This document shows, piece by piece, positions 52,271 to 61,848 of a DNA stretch of 64,000 nucleotides. The stretch comes from Arsukibacterium perlucidum DSM 18276 (GTDB lineage Bacteria; Pseudomonadota; Gammaproteobacteria; Enterobacterales; Alteromonadaceae), in the NCBI RefSeq assembly GCF_000382165.1, contig NZ_KB907707.1:1-64000 (forward strand), read 5' to 3'. Within the stretch, counting starts at the first letter, position 1. Every line of letters begins with the position of its first letter. The translations under genes were made by a program, and so were the position numbers. Under the pieces are notes generated by a model that was not told the DNA's origin, did not search any database, and saw only the letters and a list, made by a program, of their open reading frames with translations.

Positions 52271-54225
52271 GATTTCTCGCTGTCTGCTTGTTTTTTAGCT
52301 TTAGCCCGGGCAATAGCAGCAGCAATAGCAGCTTTACGCGGATCTGTCTCAGCCTGTTGGGGCGCGGCTTCTATTGCTTCAGGTTGCTTGGTTTGCTCGG
52401 CTGCAACCACCTTTTCCTGCTGCTCAGCCTGCGCCTGGGCTGCCTTTTTTGCTTTTGCCCTGGCAATGGCGGCTGCTACTGCAGCGTTTTTTGCACCAGT
52501 TGGCGCAACAGTTGCTGGCTCACTAGCCGGCGGTGCGCTGCTGGCTGCTGCCTGGTGTGTTGCTGTTGCCAGAGCCGGAGCTGAGTCTGATTGCTGGCTG
52601 TCGGCAGCCTTAGCCGCCTGATATTCACGTGCTTGCTGTTTCTTAGCTGCCCGCTCGGCCAGAATTTGCTCGCGCTCGGCAGGTACTGCGGTTTGTTCAG
52701 CTTGCTTCGCTTTAATCCGGGCTAATGCAGCTGCTACGGCGTTACTGTTGCCACCGGTTTGCTGAGCCTGTTCACGGGCCTCTGCAAGCTGCTGATTGCG
52801 TGCCATTCGTTGTTGTTTTTCCCGCTCCAGCCTGGCATTGCGGGCTTCAAAGCGGGCTTTGGCCTGTTCGGCTTTTACCGCTTCGCGTTGCTGTTCTCTG
52901 ATTTCTGCTTTAGCCACCCGGTAGTACTGCACCAGCGGAATTTCGCTGGGGCAAACATAAGCGCAGGCACCGCATTCAATACAGTCAAATAAATTATACT
53001 CAGCCAGTTTAGCCGGGTCTTTGGCTTTGCTGTACCACAGCAACTGCTGGGGTAGCAGGCTGGCCGGACAAGCATCGGCGCAGGCGCTACAACGAATACA
53101 GTCGGTTTCTTTACCCGGCGGTGGTAATTCGTGCTCGCTTGGTGCCAGAATGCAATTGGTTGTTTTTATTATGGGCACGGCGAGGTCGGGCAGGCTAAAG
53201 CCCATCATTGGTCCACCCATAATAACTTTGTAGTTTTTCTGCTGCTGATAGCCGCAAAATGTCAGAAGATCGCTGACCGGGGTACCAATTAATGCCAGAA
53301 CATTTTGTGGCTGACTCAGGGTTTCACCTGTCACCGTAACGATACGTGACAACAGGGGATGGTCATCAAGTACTGCCTGAGCGATGGCAAAGGCAGTACC
53401 GACATTCAGCATAACAATACCAATATCGATTGGCCGGCGGCCCGCGGGCACCTCTTTATTGGTTAGCAGCTGGATCAGTTGTTTTTCGCCACCAGACGGA
53501 TATTTGGTTGGCACGTCACGCACGTAATAATGATCGCGTTGGCTGCAGGCGGCTTTTAAGGCGGCACTGGCGAGTGGTTTGTCATCCTCAATGCCAACTA
53601 ATACTGCTTTAGGGTTCAGCAACTTACACAGAATATCAATGCCTTTAACAATAGTTATGGCACCTTCCTGAATTAATGCATCGTCAGCACTGATATAAGG
53701 TTCGCATTCAACAGCGTTAATAATCAGGTAGTCAACCGGTTGGGTTAACCCTGCTTTTAAATGAGCAGGAAACCCGGCACCTCCCATCCCGGCAATACCG
53801 CTTTCCTGAATACGCTCCAGTAAAGTGAGGTTATCACTACTGCTCAGATTGAGCGGATGCTGTTGCCGCCATTCATCAAGACCATCCGGTATCAGGGTAA
53901 TGGTTGTTTCTGGTAAGGCAGAGGGATGAGCACTGGTATGTTCACCAATGGCTGTAATAGTGCCTGAAGTAGGCGCATGTACCGGCACGGCCATCGAGTT
54001 ATCAGCGCTGGTAAGTGGCTGGCCCTTTAATACTCGTTGACCGGCACTGACCAGCAGATGGCCAGCGACACCAATATGCTGACGCAGTGGTATATAAAGC
54101 CGATCGGGCAGGGGCAGTAAGCCTATCGGTTTGTGCGCGGTCTGGGCTTTTCGGGTTGGCGGGTGAACCCCTCCGTGAAAGTCCCACAATTTTCCGGCCT
54201 GAATTTGCTGAAATAAACTCGGCAC
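52267..54225 (-). CDS. rnfC: Electron transport complex subunit RnfC
   Basis: The product has 652 residues. The NADH/flavin-binding N-terminal region (DFHGGVHPPTRK, GMGGAGFPAHLKAGL, INAVECEPYISADD) leads to two [4Fe-4S] motifs (CIRCSACADACP and CIECGACAYVCP, ~375-425). The C-terminal ~220 residues are a long Ala/Lys/Gln-rich repeated tail with the unit AAIARAKAKK, found in gammaproteobacterial RnfC. GTG 54225 has GGAG at good spacing. A second part of the NADH-dehydrogenase side of the complex. Confidence 0.95.
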   Translation of the reverse strand: MPSLFQQIQAGKLWDFHGGVHPPTRKAQTAHKPIGLLPLPDRLYIPLRQHIGVAGHLLVSAGQRVLKGQPLTSADNSMAVPVHAPTSGTITAIGEHTSAHPSALPETTITLIPDGLDEWRQQHPLNLSSSDNLTLLERIQESGIAGMGGAGFPAHLKAGLTQPVDYLIINAVECEPYISADDALIQEGAITIVKGIDILCKLLNPKAVLVGIEDDKPLASAALKAACSQRDHYYVRDVPTKYPSGGEKQLIQLLTNKEVPAGRRPIDIGIVMLNVGTAFAIAQAVLDDHPLLSRIVTVTGETLSQPQNVLALIGTPVSDLLTFCGYQQQKNYKVIMGGPMMGFSLPDLAVPIIKTTNCILAPSEHELPPPGKETDCIRCSACADACPASLLPQQLLWYSKAKDPAKLAEYNLFDCIECGACAYVCPSEIPLVQYYRVAKAEIREQQREAVKAEQAKARFEARNARLEREKQQRMARNQQLAEAREQAQQTGGNSNAVAAALARIKAKQAEQTAVPAEREQILAERAAKKQQAREYQAAKAADSQQSDSAPALATATHQAAASSAPPASEPATVAPTGAKNAAVAAAIARAKAKKAAQAQAEQQEKVVAAEQTKQPEAIEAAPQQAETDPRKAAIAAAIARAKAKKQADSEKS

Positions 54226-54228
54226 CTG

Positions 54229-54780
54229 TTACTCCACCTGGGTTATCGGAATAGCCTTCAGATCCCACTTCCAGCGCTCTGGGGTTGGGGTCACGGGCAA
54301 CATGTCAATACAGTCAACCGGGCAGGGCTCGACACACAAATCACAGCCTGTGCATTCATCGACGATAACGGTATGCATCAACTTTGATGCGCCTACTATC
54401 GCATCAACCGGGCAAGCCTGAATACATTTAGTACAACCAATGCATTCGTCCTCGCGAATGTAGGCCACCCGCTTTATTGCAACGGTTTGGGCTGCATGTA
54501 ACGGTTTGGCCTCCACACCCATTAAATTGGCAAGTTTGCGAATGGTACTGTCGCCACCGGGCGGACACTTATTAATGTCATCGCCGTTAGCTATTGCCTC
54601 GGCATAAGGCCGGCATCCCGGATAGCCACATTGGCCACACTGGGTTTGCGGCAAAATATCATCTATCTGTTCAACCAGTGGGTCGCTCTGTACCTTAAAG
54701 CGTATAGCGGCAAAACCAAGTAAGCCACCAAAGATCAGAGCCATTCCTCCGAGGATCAATAATGCTGTCAGTAAGCTCAT
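54229..54780 (-). CDS. rnfB: Electron transport complex subunit RnfB
   Basis: The product has 183 residues. An N-terminal membrane helix (~4-26), a Cys cluster [19 protein letters not shown], and two ferredoxin-type [4Fe-4S] motifs [12 protein letters not shown] and [12 protein letters not shown]. It passes electrons between the NADH side and membrane subunits. It lies between rnfA (1-bp overlap TGATG) and rnfC (3-bp gap). Confidence 0.95.
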   Translation of the reverse strand: MSLLTALLILGGMALIFGGLLGFAAIRFKVQSDPLVEQIDDILPQTQCGQCGYPGCRPYAEAIANGDDINKCPPGGDSTIRKLANLMGVEAKPLHAAQTVAIKRVAYIREDECIGCTKCIQACPVDAIVGASKLMHTVIVDECTGCDLCVEPCPVDCIDMLPVTPTPERWKWDLKAIPITQVE

Positions 54781-55361
54781 CAGACTTTCACCAAACCGGT
54801 AAATCCCATAAATGCCAGCGACATCAGGCCGGCAGTAACCATGGCAATGGCTGCACCTTTGAAAGGCACTGGCACATCAGCAGCAGCCAATCGTTCACGC
54901 ATGGCAGCAAATAAAATTAACACCAGAGAAAAACCAGCCGCAGCACCAAAACCATATACCACTGAGTTGATAAAGTTGTGCCGTTCGTTAACGTTTAAGA
55001 GTGCTACGCCCAGTACCGCGCAATTGGTTGTGATCAAGGGTAAAAAAATACCAAGCAAGCGGTACAAAGTCGGGCTGGTTTTATGTACTACCATTTCGGT
55101 GAACTGCACTACTACAGCAATAACCAGAATAAAGCTCAGGGTGCGTAAATAAAGGAGATCAAAAGGTGCCAATAAAAAGCTGTCTACCAGATAGCTGCAA
55201 ATGGAGGCCAGGGTCAGCACAAAAGTGGTTGCCAACGCCATGCCGATAGCAGTTTCCAGCTTTGAAGATACACCCATAAATGGGCACAGCCCGAGAAACT
55301 TAACCAACACAAAGTTGTTAACTAACACCGTACTGATTAGTAAGAGCAAAAATTCGGTCAT
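54780..55361 (-). CDS. rnfA: Electron transport complex subunit RnfA
   Basis: The product has 193 residues and six membrane helices. Conserved [18 protein letters not shown] near the start and [20 protein letters not shown], which holds the Cys for the membrane iron-sulfur site. It is the first gene of the rnfABCDGE-nth operon; the promoter should lie in 55362-55538. Confidence 0.95.
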   Translation of the reverse strand: MTEFLLLLISTVLVNNFVLVKFLGLCPFMGVSSKLETAIGMALATTFVLTLASICSYLVDSFLLAPFDLLYLRTLSFILVIAVVVQFTEMVVHKTSPTLYRLLGIFLPLITTNCAVLGVALLNVNERHNFINSVVYGFGAAAGFSLVLILFAAMRERLAAADVPVPFKGAAIAMVTAGLMSLAFMGFTGLVKV

Positions 55362-55538
55362 AGTTGAGCTTAAGTAATAGGGCTAACACAGATAACAGGC
55401 GGGTATTATGCAATGATGTCAAAGTGGTTACAACCAAACAAACTGTAGGGTTATTGCAGCAGCTAACGGCTTTGTCAGGTTTTACTGGCAGTTAACCAGC
55501 TTACGGTGTGCTGATTAACTGCCTGATATTTGTCCTGA

Positions 55539-57464
55539 CTACATTGGAGCGGGTTTTCCGACGTAATAACCCTGATTCCCATCGATAAACAATGACTCCA
55601 GCATATGTTTTTCTTCCTGTGTTTCAACACTTTCAGCAAAAACACCAACCCCAATCCGATGTGCCAGGTCTATCATCAAACGCATAAAATACTGATTATT
55701 TTTATCTTCGTCGATATGACGGGTGTAACTGCCATCCATTTTGACAAAGTCAGGCTTTAAGTCGCGGAAAAACTTAAACGAGGTGATACCGACGCCAAAT
55801 TTTTCCACAGTAATGCGCGAACCTGCGCGGTGCACCATATCGATAAAGCGCTTACTGGTTTTCAGGTTTTGCTGTAAGCCAAACTCAGATACTTCAAAGA
55901 TCAGTTTAGCGGCAATATGGGCATCTTTTAACAGTCTGCGCTCCAGCCAGATTACAAATTGATCGTCATGCACGCAGCGTGGAGACAAGTTCAGGCCAAA
56001 ATACTGATCCTGCAAATTACGGTTTTTAATAGTCGTCAGGGCAGTTTCAATAATCAGCCGGTCTACGGCTATTATTTTGTCGAGCTTTTCCGCCATCGCT
56101 AAAAATGACGCAGTCGGCAATACCTGATTTTCCTGAGTTTTAAAGCGAACCAGGATCTCCGAATAGGCTTTTGCTGAACGGTTTGATGGCTGAATAAGCT
56201 GAGCAAGTAAGGTAATCCGGTTGTTGTTTATGACATCTTCAATAACATTGCGCCAGTTTTGATTGCCATAGCCACTGCTTGCCATTTCCAGGCCGGCAGA
56301 GTCTTTTTGTAAGTGCCAGGCGTTGGTCTGTTTAGTTTGCGCCAGGCTGATCGAGGTATCGGCTACAGCCAGTAACTCGCCCAGCGCTTTGCCGCTTTCG
56401 TAGGTAACCAGACCGGTATAGGCTATAGAATCAAGTTCAGCATTTTTCTGATATTCGTTAAACCGGCTTTGCAATTGCAGGGCGAAGTTCTCTGCCTCTT
56501 TCGGGGTGATTCTGGGCAGTAAAATGCCAAAATCAGAGCTGTTTAAGCGGAATAATTTCGCATCTTTATAGGCGTCGGCAACTTTTCGCACAATATCAGC
56601 AACATCTTTTATGTACTGATCACCCTCCTGATAACCCCGGGTTTGATTTAAGCTTTGTAACTCGGTACAACGGGTAATCGCAAAAACCCCAAAATCGGTT
56701 TCTTTAGATACTTTGCAGTGGTCTTCATAATACTGCACGAAGCGATTGCGATTGGGTAAGTCGGTTACCGGATCTTTATAGGCTTCTTCAGCTATCTGAT
56801 AAGCTGCCGACGTCATCTCGCTATATTGTTTTTTGCTGAAGTTAGCCAGCTTTTGCAATGCAATATTAATCTCAGAAAATTCAGGGGGAATATTATTCCA
56901 GTTCGGTTCTGCTTTTTGCGGATCCTGAATAAAACCGTCAATCAGCTGGTTAACGGCTTGCGAGGTTTTACGATAACTGCGGTTAATGCTGCTTTTAGCA
57001 ATAATCACTGTAAGCCAGCTAAAAACAAAAGGTGCCAGTAATAATACTAAGCCGAGCTTTTGTAATGGGGCCAGCATAGGCTGATGATTAAGCTGATAGC
57101 TGAGTTGAATGCCATGCTCTTCACTGCGCAATAATACCGGCCTGAACTGACTGCCAGCAGTTTGCAGAGCCCACATTGCTGCAGTGGTAGAGGCGCGGGC
57201 ATTGTTTTGCTCGTGCAAAACAGTGCCGTCAAGCTGGCTGATGCGCAAGCTTTGCAAAACAAAGCTCCGATCTAACTGCCGGCTGAGTACTTTTGCATCA
57301 CCTGACAGGTGATGGGATAAAATTTGTTCTATAGTATTACGCGCATTCCGTTCGCGAATTTCGACCAGTTGCTGGCTATATACCACAAGCGCTGACACTG
57401 TTAAAACTGCCAGTATCAGAGCAGTTAATAACTGCGCCATCAATAACGTTTTAAAGATCTTCAT
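55539..57464 (-). CDS. Degenerate GGDEF-EAL membrane protein (LapD/CsrD-like c-di-GMP receptor candidate)
   Basis: The product has 641 residues. One N-terminal membrane helix (~10-30), a periplasmic domain (~31-135) in the LapD/MoxY style, a second helix (~135-155), a HAMP-like linker, then GGDEF and EAL domains. The GGDEF signature is replaced by NSSDF (RLNSSDFGILL) and the EAL by EILVRF. The DDFG pair is changed to EKFG (ITVEKFGVGITSF), removing the key metal-binding Asp pair. Hence probably a receptor or regulator (like LapD or CsrD) and not a cyclase or hydrolase. No LapA or LapG gene is seen here. Confidence 0.8.
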   Translation of the reverse strand: MKIFKTLLMAQLLTALILAVLTVSALVVYSQQLVEIRERNARNTIEQILSHHLSGDAKVLSRQLDRSFVLQSLRISQLDGTVLHEQNNARASTTAAMWALQTAGSQFRPVLLRSEEHGIQLSYQLNHQPMLAPLQKLGLVLLLAPFVFSWLTVIIAKSSINRSYRKTSQAVNQLIDGFIQDPQKAEPNWNNIPPEFSEINIALQKLANFSKKQYSEMTSAAYQIAEEAYKDPVTDLPNRNRFVQYYEDHCKVSKETDFGVFAITRCTELQSLNQTRGYQEGDQYIKDVADIVRKVADAYKDAKLFRLNSSDFGILLPRITPKEAENFALQLQSRFNEYQKNAELDSIAYTGLVTYESGKALGELLAVADTSISLAQTKQTNAWHLQKDSAGLEMASSGYGNQNWRNVIEDVINNNRITLLAQLIQPSNRSAKAYSEILVRFKTQENQVLPTASFLAMAEKLDKIIAVDRLIIETALTTIKNRNLQDQYFGLNLSPRCVHDDQFVIWLERRLLKDAHIAAKLIFEVSEFGLQQNLKTSKRFIDMVHRAGSRITVEKFGVGITSFKFFRDLKPDFVKMDGSYTRHIDEDKNNQYFMRLMIDLAHRIGVGVFAESVETQEEKHMLESLFIDGNQGYYVGKPAPM

Positions 57465-57613
57465 AAGCCCTGACCACCAAACATAAACTTCTTCCTTGTC
57501 TTACGCTTAATATAGTGTAGCTAAAAAGAATAGAAAGCTAATTAAATCAAAAAAATACCAAGAAAGGAATAATTAACGACGGTTTACAGAAAAAACAGTT
57601 GAATTGAGTGTTT

Positions 57614-57690
57614 TGGCTCCCCAAGTTGGACTCGAACCAACGACCTACGGATTAACAGTCCGCCGCTCTAACCAGCTGAGCTATTGGGGA
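57614..57690 (-). tRNA. tRNA-Asn (anticodon GTT), copy 2
   Basis: 77 nt including encoded CCA. The acceptor stem TCCCCAA/TTGGGGA, the anticodon loop CTGTTAATC with GTT, and the T-loop GTTCGAGTC are all present. It is identical to copy 1 and separated from it by 24 bp. Confidence 0.97.
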
Positions 57691-57714
57691 AAAGTAAAAT
57701 ATTATTGGAGCGGT

Positions 57715-57791
57715 TGGCTCCCCAAGTTGGACTCGAACCAACGACCTACGGATTAACAGTCCGCCGCTCTAACCAGCTGAGCTATTGGGGA
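57715..57791 (-). tRNA. tRNA-Asn (anticodon GTT), copy 1
   Basis: 77 nt including encoded CCA. It is the promoter-proximal copy, with all stems paired and identical to the downstream copy. It is transcribed from the promoter at 57812-57840. Confidence 0.97.
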
Positions 57792-57811
57792 ACAGCATTC
57801 AACGGGGCGCA

Positions 57812-57840
57812 ATACTAATGCCAGCTATGGAGACTGTCAA
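57812..57840 (-). promoter_or_regulatory. Sigma70-type promoter of the tRNA-Asn pair
   Basis: On the minus strand there is a perfect -35 TTGACA (57835-57840), a 17-base spacer and a -10 TAGTAT (57812-57817), followed by a G+C-rich discriminator (57804-57810) typical of stringently controlled stable-RNA promoters. The start of transcription is expected about 10-15 bases ahead of the tRNA 5' end. Confidence 0.88.
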
Positions 57841-58343
57841 CACTTTGCTGCGCAGATTTGCCTCTGTCCGGTTTACTTGCATATTGTTTAAGCAAATACA
57901 GGTTATTTCAGTCAGGACGACGCTATAGCAGGCCATTTTTTTTGCTGAAAAACCAAAACCGGGGTTCTGACATTGCTGTAGAGCGGGTGGTTGCAGGCCT
58001 CTTAAAAGTTACCCACAGAAGTTGTGGATAAGTCTGTGAGTTACTCTGTATTTAGGGTGGCTAAGCCTTATGTTCTGTGCCTTTCAAGGTGGTCAAGCAG
58101 CAATTCGAAAAAAATTTTATCTTTTTAAAACAATGAGATATAAAAATCGAGGCATCCGGGCATTTCCCTTTAAATAATCCAAAGTGGCATAAAATAAGCA
58201 AGGGCCGAATTGTGAACTATTTGCCGGAACAGCACGTTTATCCGGGTGAATTTCCGTTAATGCCACGCTTTTTAAGGCTTTACCATGGTATGGAACAGTG
58301 CTTTTCACTACAATAGCGGCCTATTCTTCAGCAGGCCGGATGT
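57841..58343. other. Gene-poor stretch between tRNA-Asn promoter and MATE gene
   Basis: About 500 bp with no supported gene. It holds the DnaA-box-like pair at 58009-58031, A+T-rich tracts around 58100-58140, and a possible short frame from GTG 58212 to TAG 58316 (34 codons, AGGGC ahead) of doubtful status. The promoter of the MATE-uvrB operon should be in the second half. Confidence 0.45.
58009..58031. promoter_or_regulatory. Pair of inverted DnaA-box-like sites
   Basis: TTACCCACA (58009-58017; one mismatch to TTATCCACA) and TGTGGATAA (58023-58031; a perfect box on the other strand) face each other with a 5-base gap. This could titrate DnaA or mark a regulated promoter. Such short matches can arise by chance. 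Confidence 0.4.
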
Positions 58344-59702
58344 ATGAGTAACCAGGCGCCGCCAGCCAATAAGATTTTACAGGGTAATATAGGTAGTACG
58401 CTGCGCAGTATGACAGTACCGGTACTGGCCGGTATGTTAACTTTAATGACCTTCAATCTGGTAGACACTTTCTTTATCAGTATGCTGGGTACCACCCCGC
58501 TTGCTGCTATCAGCTTTACTTTTCCGGTTACCTTCACTGTGATAAGTCTGGCCATCGGCCTGAGTATAGGCACGTCAGCTGTAATTGCGAGGGCGCTCGG
58601 TGCCGGACACAATAGAGAAGCACAGGCTGATTCACTGGCCGCGTTATGGTTGGCAACCTATTTAGTGTTGGCATTAAGCCTGCTGGGTATGGCGCTGATT
58701 AACCCCATGTTTCGCTTGCTTGGCGCCGAAGAGGCAACACTTGGTTATATTCACGACTATATGCTGATTTGGTTTGCCGGCGCTGTGCTGTTAGTTATGC
58801 CAATGGTCGGTAATGCGGTACTGCGGGCCTCTGGTGATACCAAGACCCCCAGTATAATTATGGCGTCTGGCGGGGTTGTTAACGCAATTTTAGACCCGAT
58901 ATTGATATTCGGCATAGGCCCTGTGCCGGCTATGGGCATGCAAGGTGCGGCTTTAGCGTCGGTGTTGTCATGGGCACTTGGTTGTGGCCTGATAATTTGG
59001 TTGCTGTTTAAACGTGGCTTACTGATTGCGCTATGGCAACCTTTTGCCGTCGCTATACCGATTTATCGTAAAATTCTGCGAATTGGCATGCCGGCAGCCG
59101 GTGCTAATATGTTAACACCGTTGGCGATGGCAATTTTAACCGCAATTATGGCAAGTTACGGCGCCGCTGCGGTGGCGGCTTTCGGAGTGGGGGCCAGGCT
59201 GGAGAGTCTGGCATCATTGGTGGTACTGGCGTTATCGATGACATTGCCGCCTTTTATCAGCCAGAATTTTGGCGCCGATAAGTTACAGCGGGTACAGCAG
59301 GCGTACCAGCTGACCACATTCTTTATTATTCGCTGGCAATTTGCGGTGTATTTGCTGCTGGCAGCACTGGCCTGGCCGATTGCCGCTATGTTTACTGAAG
59401 ATGCCGATGTGGCCCGTTATATTCGCTGGTTTTTATGGATAGTGCCGCTGGCTTATGGTTTACAGGGCATCACAATTCTGACTAACTCCTCTTTTAATGC
59501 GTTGCATCTGCCCGTCAATGCCTTATGGCTGAGTTTAATCCGCCTGTTTGTATTTTATGTGCCACTGGCCTGGGCTGGCGGTAAATTATTTGGGGTGGTT
59601 GGGGTATTTGCCGGCTGTGTAATTGCTAATGTTTTTACTGCTGCCATTGCCTATAGTTGGTTTAACCGGGTCAGTTTATTTAAATTAAAGGAGTCAGCAT
59701 GA
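58344..59702 (+). CDS. MATE-family efflux transporter
   Basis: The product has 452 residues with twelve membrane helices. The opening [45 protein letters not shown] and [22 protein letters not shown] are the MATE signature (NorM/YeeO group). Na+- or H+-driven drug or metabolite export. Its stop overlaps the uvrB start by 4 bp (ATGA), so it forms one unit with uvrB. Confidence 0.9.
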   Translation: MSNQAPPANKILQGNIGSTLRSMTVPVLAGMLTLMTFNLVDTFFISMLGTTPLAAISFTFPVTFTVISLAIGLSIGTSAVIARALGAGHNREAQADSLAALWLATYLVLALSLLGMALINPMFRLLGAEEATLGYIHDYMLIWFAGAVLLVMPMVGNAVLRASGDTKTPSIIMASGGVVNAILDPILIFGIGPVPAMGMQGAALASVLSWALGCGLIIWLLFKRGLLIALWQPFAVAIPIYRKILRIGMPAAGANMLTPLAMAILTAIMASYGAAAVAAFGVGARLESLASLVVLALSMTLPPFISQNFGADKLQRVQQAYQLTTFFIIRWQFAVYLLLAALAWPIAAMFTEDADVARYIRWFLWIVPLAYGLQGITILTNSSFNALHLPVNALWLSLIRLFVFYVPLAWAGGKLFGVVGVFAGCVIANVFTAAIAYSWFNRVSLFKLKESA

Positions 59703-61702
59703 CCCGTCCATTTGAATTGGTATCTGATTATCAGCCTGCTGGCGATCAACCTGAAGCCATCACTAAACTGGTTGATGGCCTGGAGGCGGGGTTGGCGCAT
59801 CAGACATTGCTGGGAGTAACCGGTTCGGGTAAAACCTTCACTATGGCCAATGTGATTGCCAGAGTAAACCGGCCAACTCTTATTATGGCGCATAACAAAA
59901 CGCTGGCGGCACAGCTGTACGGCGAGATGAAGGAATTTTTCCCGCATAATTCGGTAGAGTATTTCGTGTCGTATTACGATTATTATCAGCCTGAAGCCTA
60001 CGTGCCCTCTACCGATACCTTTATTGAGAAAGATGCCTCTATAAATGAACACATTGAGCAAATGCGCCTGTCGGCCACCAAAGCGCTGATGGAGCGCCGT
60101 GATGTGGTAATTATTGCGTCGGTGTCGGCGATTTATGGTCTGGGTGACCCTGAATCTTATATGAAAATGCTGTTGCATTTAAAAGTGGGTGACATTGTTG
60201 ATCAGCGTTTTATTCTGCGCCGGCTGGCTGAGCTGCAGTACAGCCGTAACGACATTGAATTTCAGCGCGCGACGTATAGGGTGCGCGGCGATGTGATTGA
60301 TATTTTCCCGGCAGAGTCAGATGAGCTGGCGGTGAGGGTAGAGCTGTTTGACGAAGAAATTGAACGGATCAGTATTTTTGACCCGTTAACCGGCGCAGTA
60401 GAACAGGTGGTGACCCGCTATACTATTTATCCGAAAACCCACTATGTGACACCGCGCGAAAAAATTCTGGCTGCCGTTGACAATATTAAGACCGAACTGG
60501 TGTCACGCCGGGCTGACTTACTCAGAGGCAACAAATTAGTGGAAGAACAGCGCCTGGCCCAGCGCACCCAGTTTGATATAGAAATGATGGTGGAACTGGG
60601 GTATTGCTCAGGTATTGAAAACTACTCGCGCTATTTATCAGGCCGGGCTAATGGTGAGCCCCCCCCAACCTTACTTGATTATTTTCCGGCTGATGGCCTG
60701 ATGTTTATCGATGAGTCACATGTTACAGTATCGCAAATTGGTGCCATGTATAAAGGCGATCGCTCCCGCAAGGAGAATCTGGTTAATTATGGCTTCCGGC
60801 TGCCATCGGCGCTGGATAACCGCCCGTTAAAATTTGATGAATTTGAAGCGATTGCGCCGCAGCGGGTTTATGTCTCGGCTACCCCGGCCAAATATGAGCT
60901 GGAAAAATCGGGTGGCGAAGTTATTGAGCAGGTGGTGCGGCCTACCGGCTTAGTGGATCCGGTAATCGAAATAAGGCCGGTGGCTACTCAGGTTGATGAT
61001 TTGATGTCCGAAGCTCTGGCCCGGGCCGCATTGAGTGAGCGGGTACTGGTTACCACTCTGACTAAAAAAATGGCTGAAGATTTAACCGAATACCTGAATG
61101 ACCATCAGATCCGGGTGCGCTATCTGCACTCAGACATTGATACTGTTGAGCGGATGGAAATTATCCGGGATTTGCGCCTTGGCGTGTTCGATGTGTTAGT
61201 AGGCATAAATTTACTGCGCGAGGGGCTGGATATTCCTGAAGTGTCGCTGGTGGCTATTCTTGATGCAGATAAAGAAGGTTTTCTGCGTTCAGACCGCTCG
61301 CTTATTCAAACCATGGGCCGGGCGGCCCGTAACCTGAAAGGTAAAGCCATTTTGTATGCTGACCGGATCACCGGCTCAATGCAGCGGGCTATTGATGAAA
61401 CTGAGCGGCGGCGCGCCAAACAAATAGCCCACAATTTACAACAGGGAATTGAGCCTACCGCGATTAGGAAGAAAATCTCTGATGTAATGGATTTAGGCCA
61501 GGCGCCAACCGCACCAACTGCGCTGCGTAAAGTTGCCGAGCAGATGATCCTGATTAAAGGTAAAACGCCGTATCAGCTGCAAGCGCAAATGAAACAAATC
61601 GAGCAGAAAATGTTACAACATGCTAAAGATTTAGAGTTTGAACAAGCAGCGGCACTGCGTGATGAGCTGCATCAGCTAAAGCAGGCCTTGTTGGAAATTT
61701 AA
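59699..61702 (+). CDS. uvrB: Excinuclease ABC subunit B
   Basis: The product has 667 residues. The DNA-damage verification helicase of nucleotide-excision repair, acting with UvrA and UvrC. Walker A GVTGSGKT, the beta-hairpin [21 protein letters not shown], helicase motifs [13 protein letters not shown] and [30 protein letters not shown], and the C-terminal UvrC-binding UVR motif ([30 protein letters not shown]). Length is typical (673 in E. coli). It shares its ATG with the stop of the MATE gene, so translation is coupled; no separate promoter or LexA box was seen. Confidence 0.97.
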   Translation: MTRPFELVSDYQPAGDQPEAITKLVDGLEAGLAHQTLLGVTGSGKTFTMANVIARVNRPTLIMAHNKTLAAQLYGEMKEFFPHNSVEYFVSYYDYYQPEAYVPSTDTFIEKDASINEHIEQMRLSATKALMERRDVVIIASVSAIYGLGDPESYMKMLLHLKVGDIVDQRFILRRLAELQYSRNDIEFQRATYRVRGDVIDIFPAESDELAVRVELFDEEIERISIFDPLTGAVEQVVTRYTIYPKTHYVTPREKILAAVDNIKTELVSRRADLLRGNKLVEEQRLAQRTQFDIEMMVELGYCSGIENYSRYLSGRANGEPPPTLLDYFPADGLMFIDESHVTVSQIGAMYKGDRSRKENLVNYGFRLPSALDNRPLKFDEFEAIAPQRVYVSATPAKYELEKSGGEVIEQVVRPTGLVDPVIEIRPVATQVDDLMSEALARAALSERVLVTTLTKKMAEDLTEYLNDHQIRVRYLHSDIDTVERMEIIRDLRLGVFDVLVGINLLREGLDIPEVSLVAILDADKEGFLRSDRSLIQTMGRAARNLKGKAILYADRITGSMQRAIDETERRRAKQIAHNLQQGIEPTAIRKKISDVMDLGQAPTAPTALRKVAEQMILIKGKTPYQLQAQMKQIEQKMLQHAKDLEFEQAAALRDELHQLKQALLEI

Positions 61703-61848
61703 TCTGACCCAAAAAAACTTGCTGTTAACAGGCTATTTTTAATGTTTAATAATACTTACTGGTCAGAGGTGATAGCGGCTGGCGTCAGCAGCTTTGTGTC
61801 ATACTGGCATCGTCACCAATAGCCTTATCAGGTTTCAGGAAGATTGCT

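Noticed and set aside
52288-52621. Plus-strand Ala/Phe-rich frames opposite rnfC tail
   Set aside because: They arise from the complement of the Ala/Lys-repeat codons.
58040-58060. LexA box in front of the MATE-uvrB operon (CTGT at 58046)
   Set aside because: The CTGT half-site lacks a matching ACAG at SOS-box spacing.
58117-58308. Minus-strand 63-codon frame upstream of the MATE gene
   Set aside because: No ribosome-binding site, no family pattern, A+T-rich start.
61703-61848. Terminator after uvrB
   Set aside because: The palindrome around 61722 (CTGTTAACAG) is short, and the adjacent T-rich tract does not follow a stable stem.
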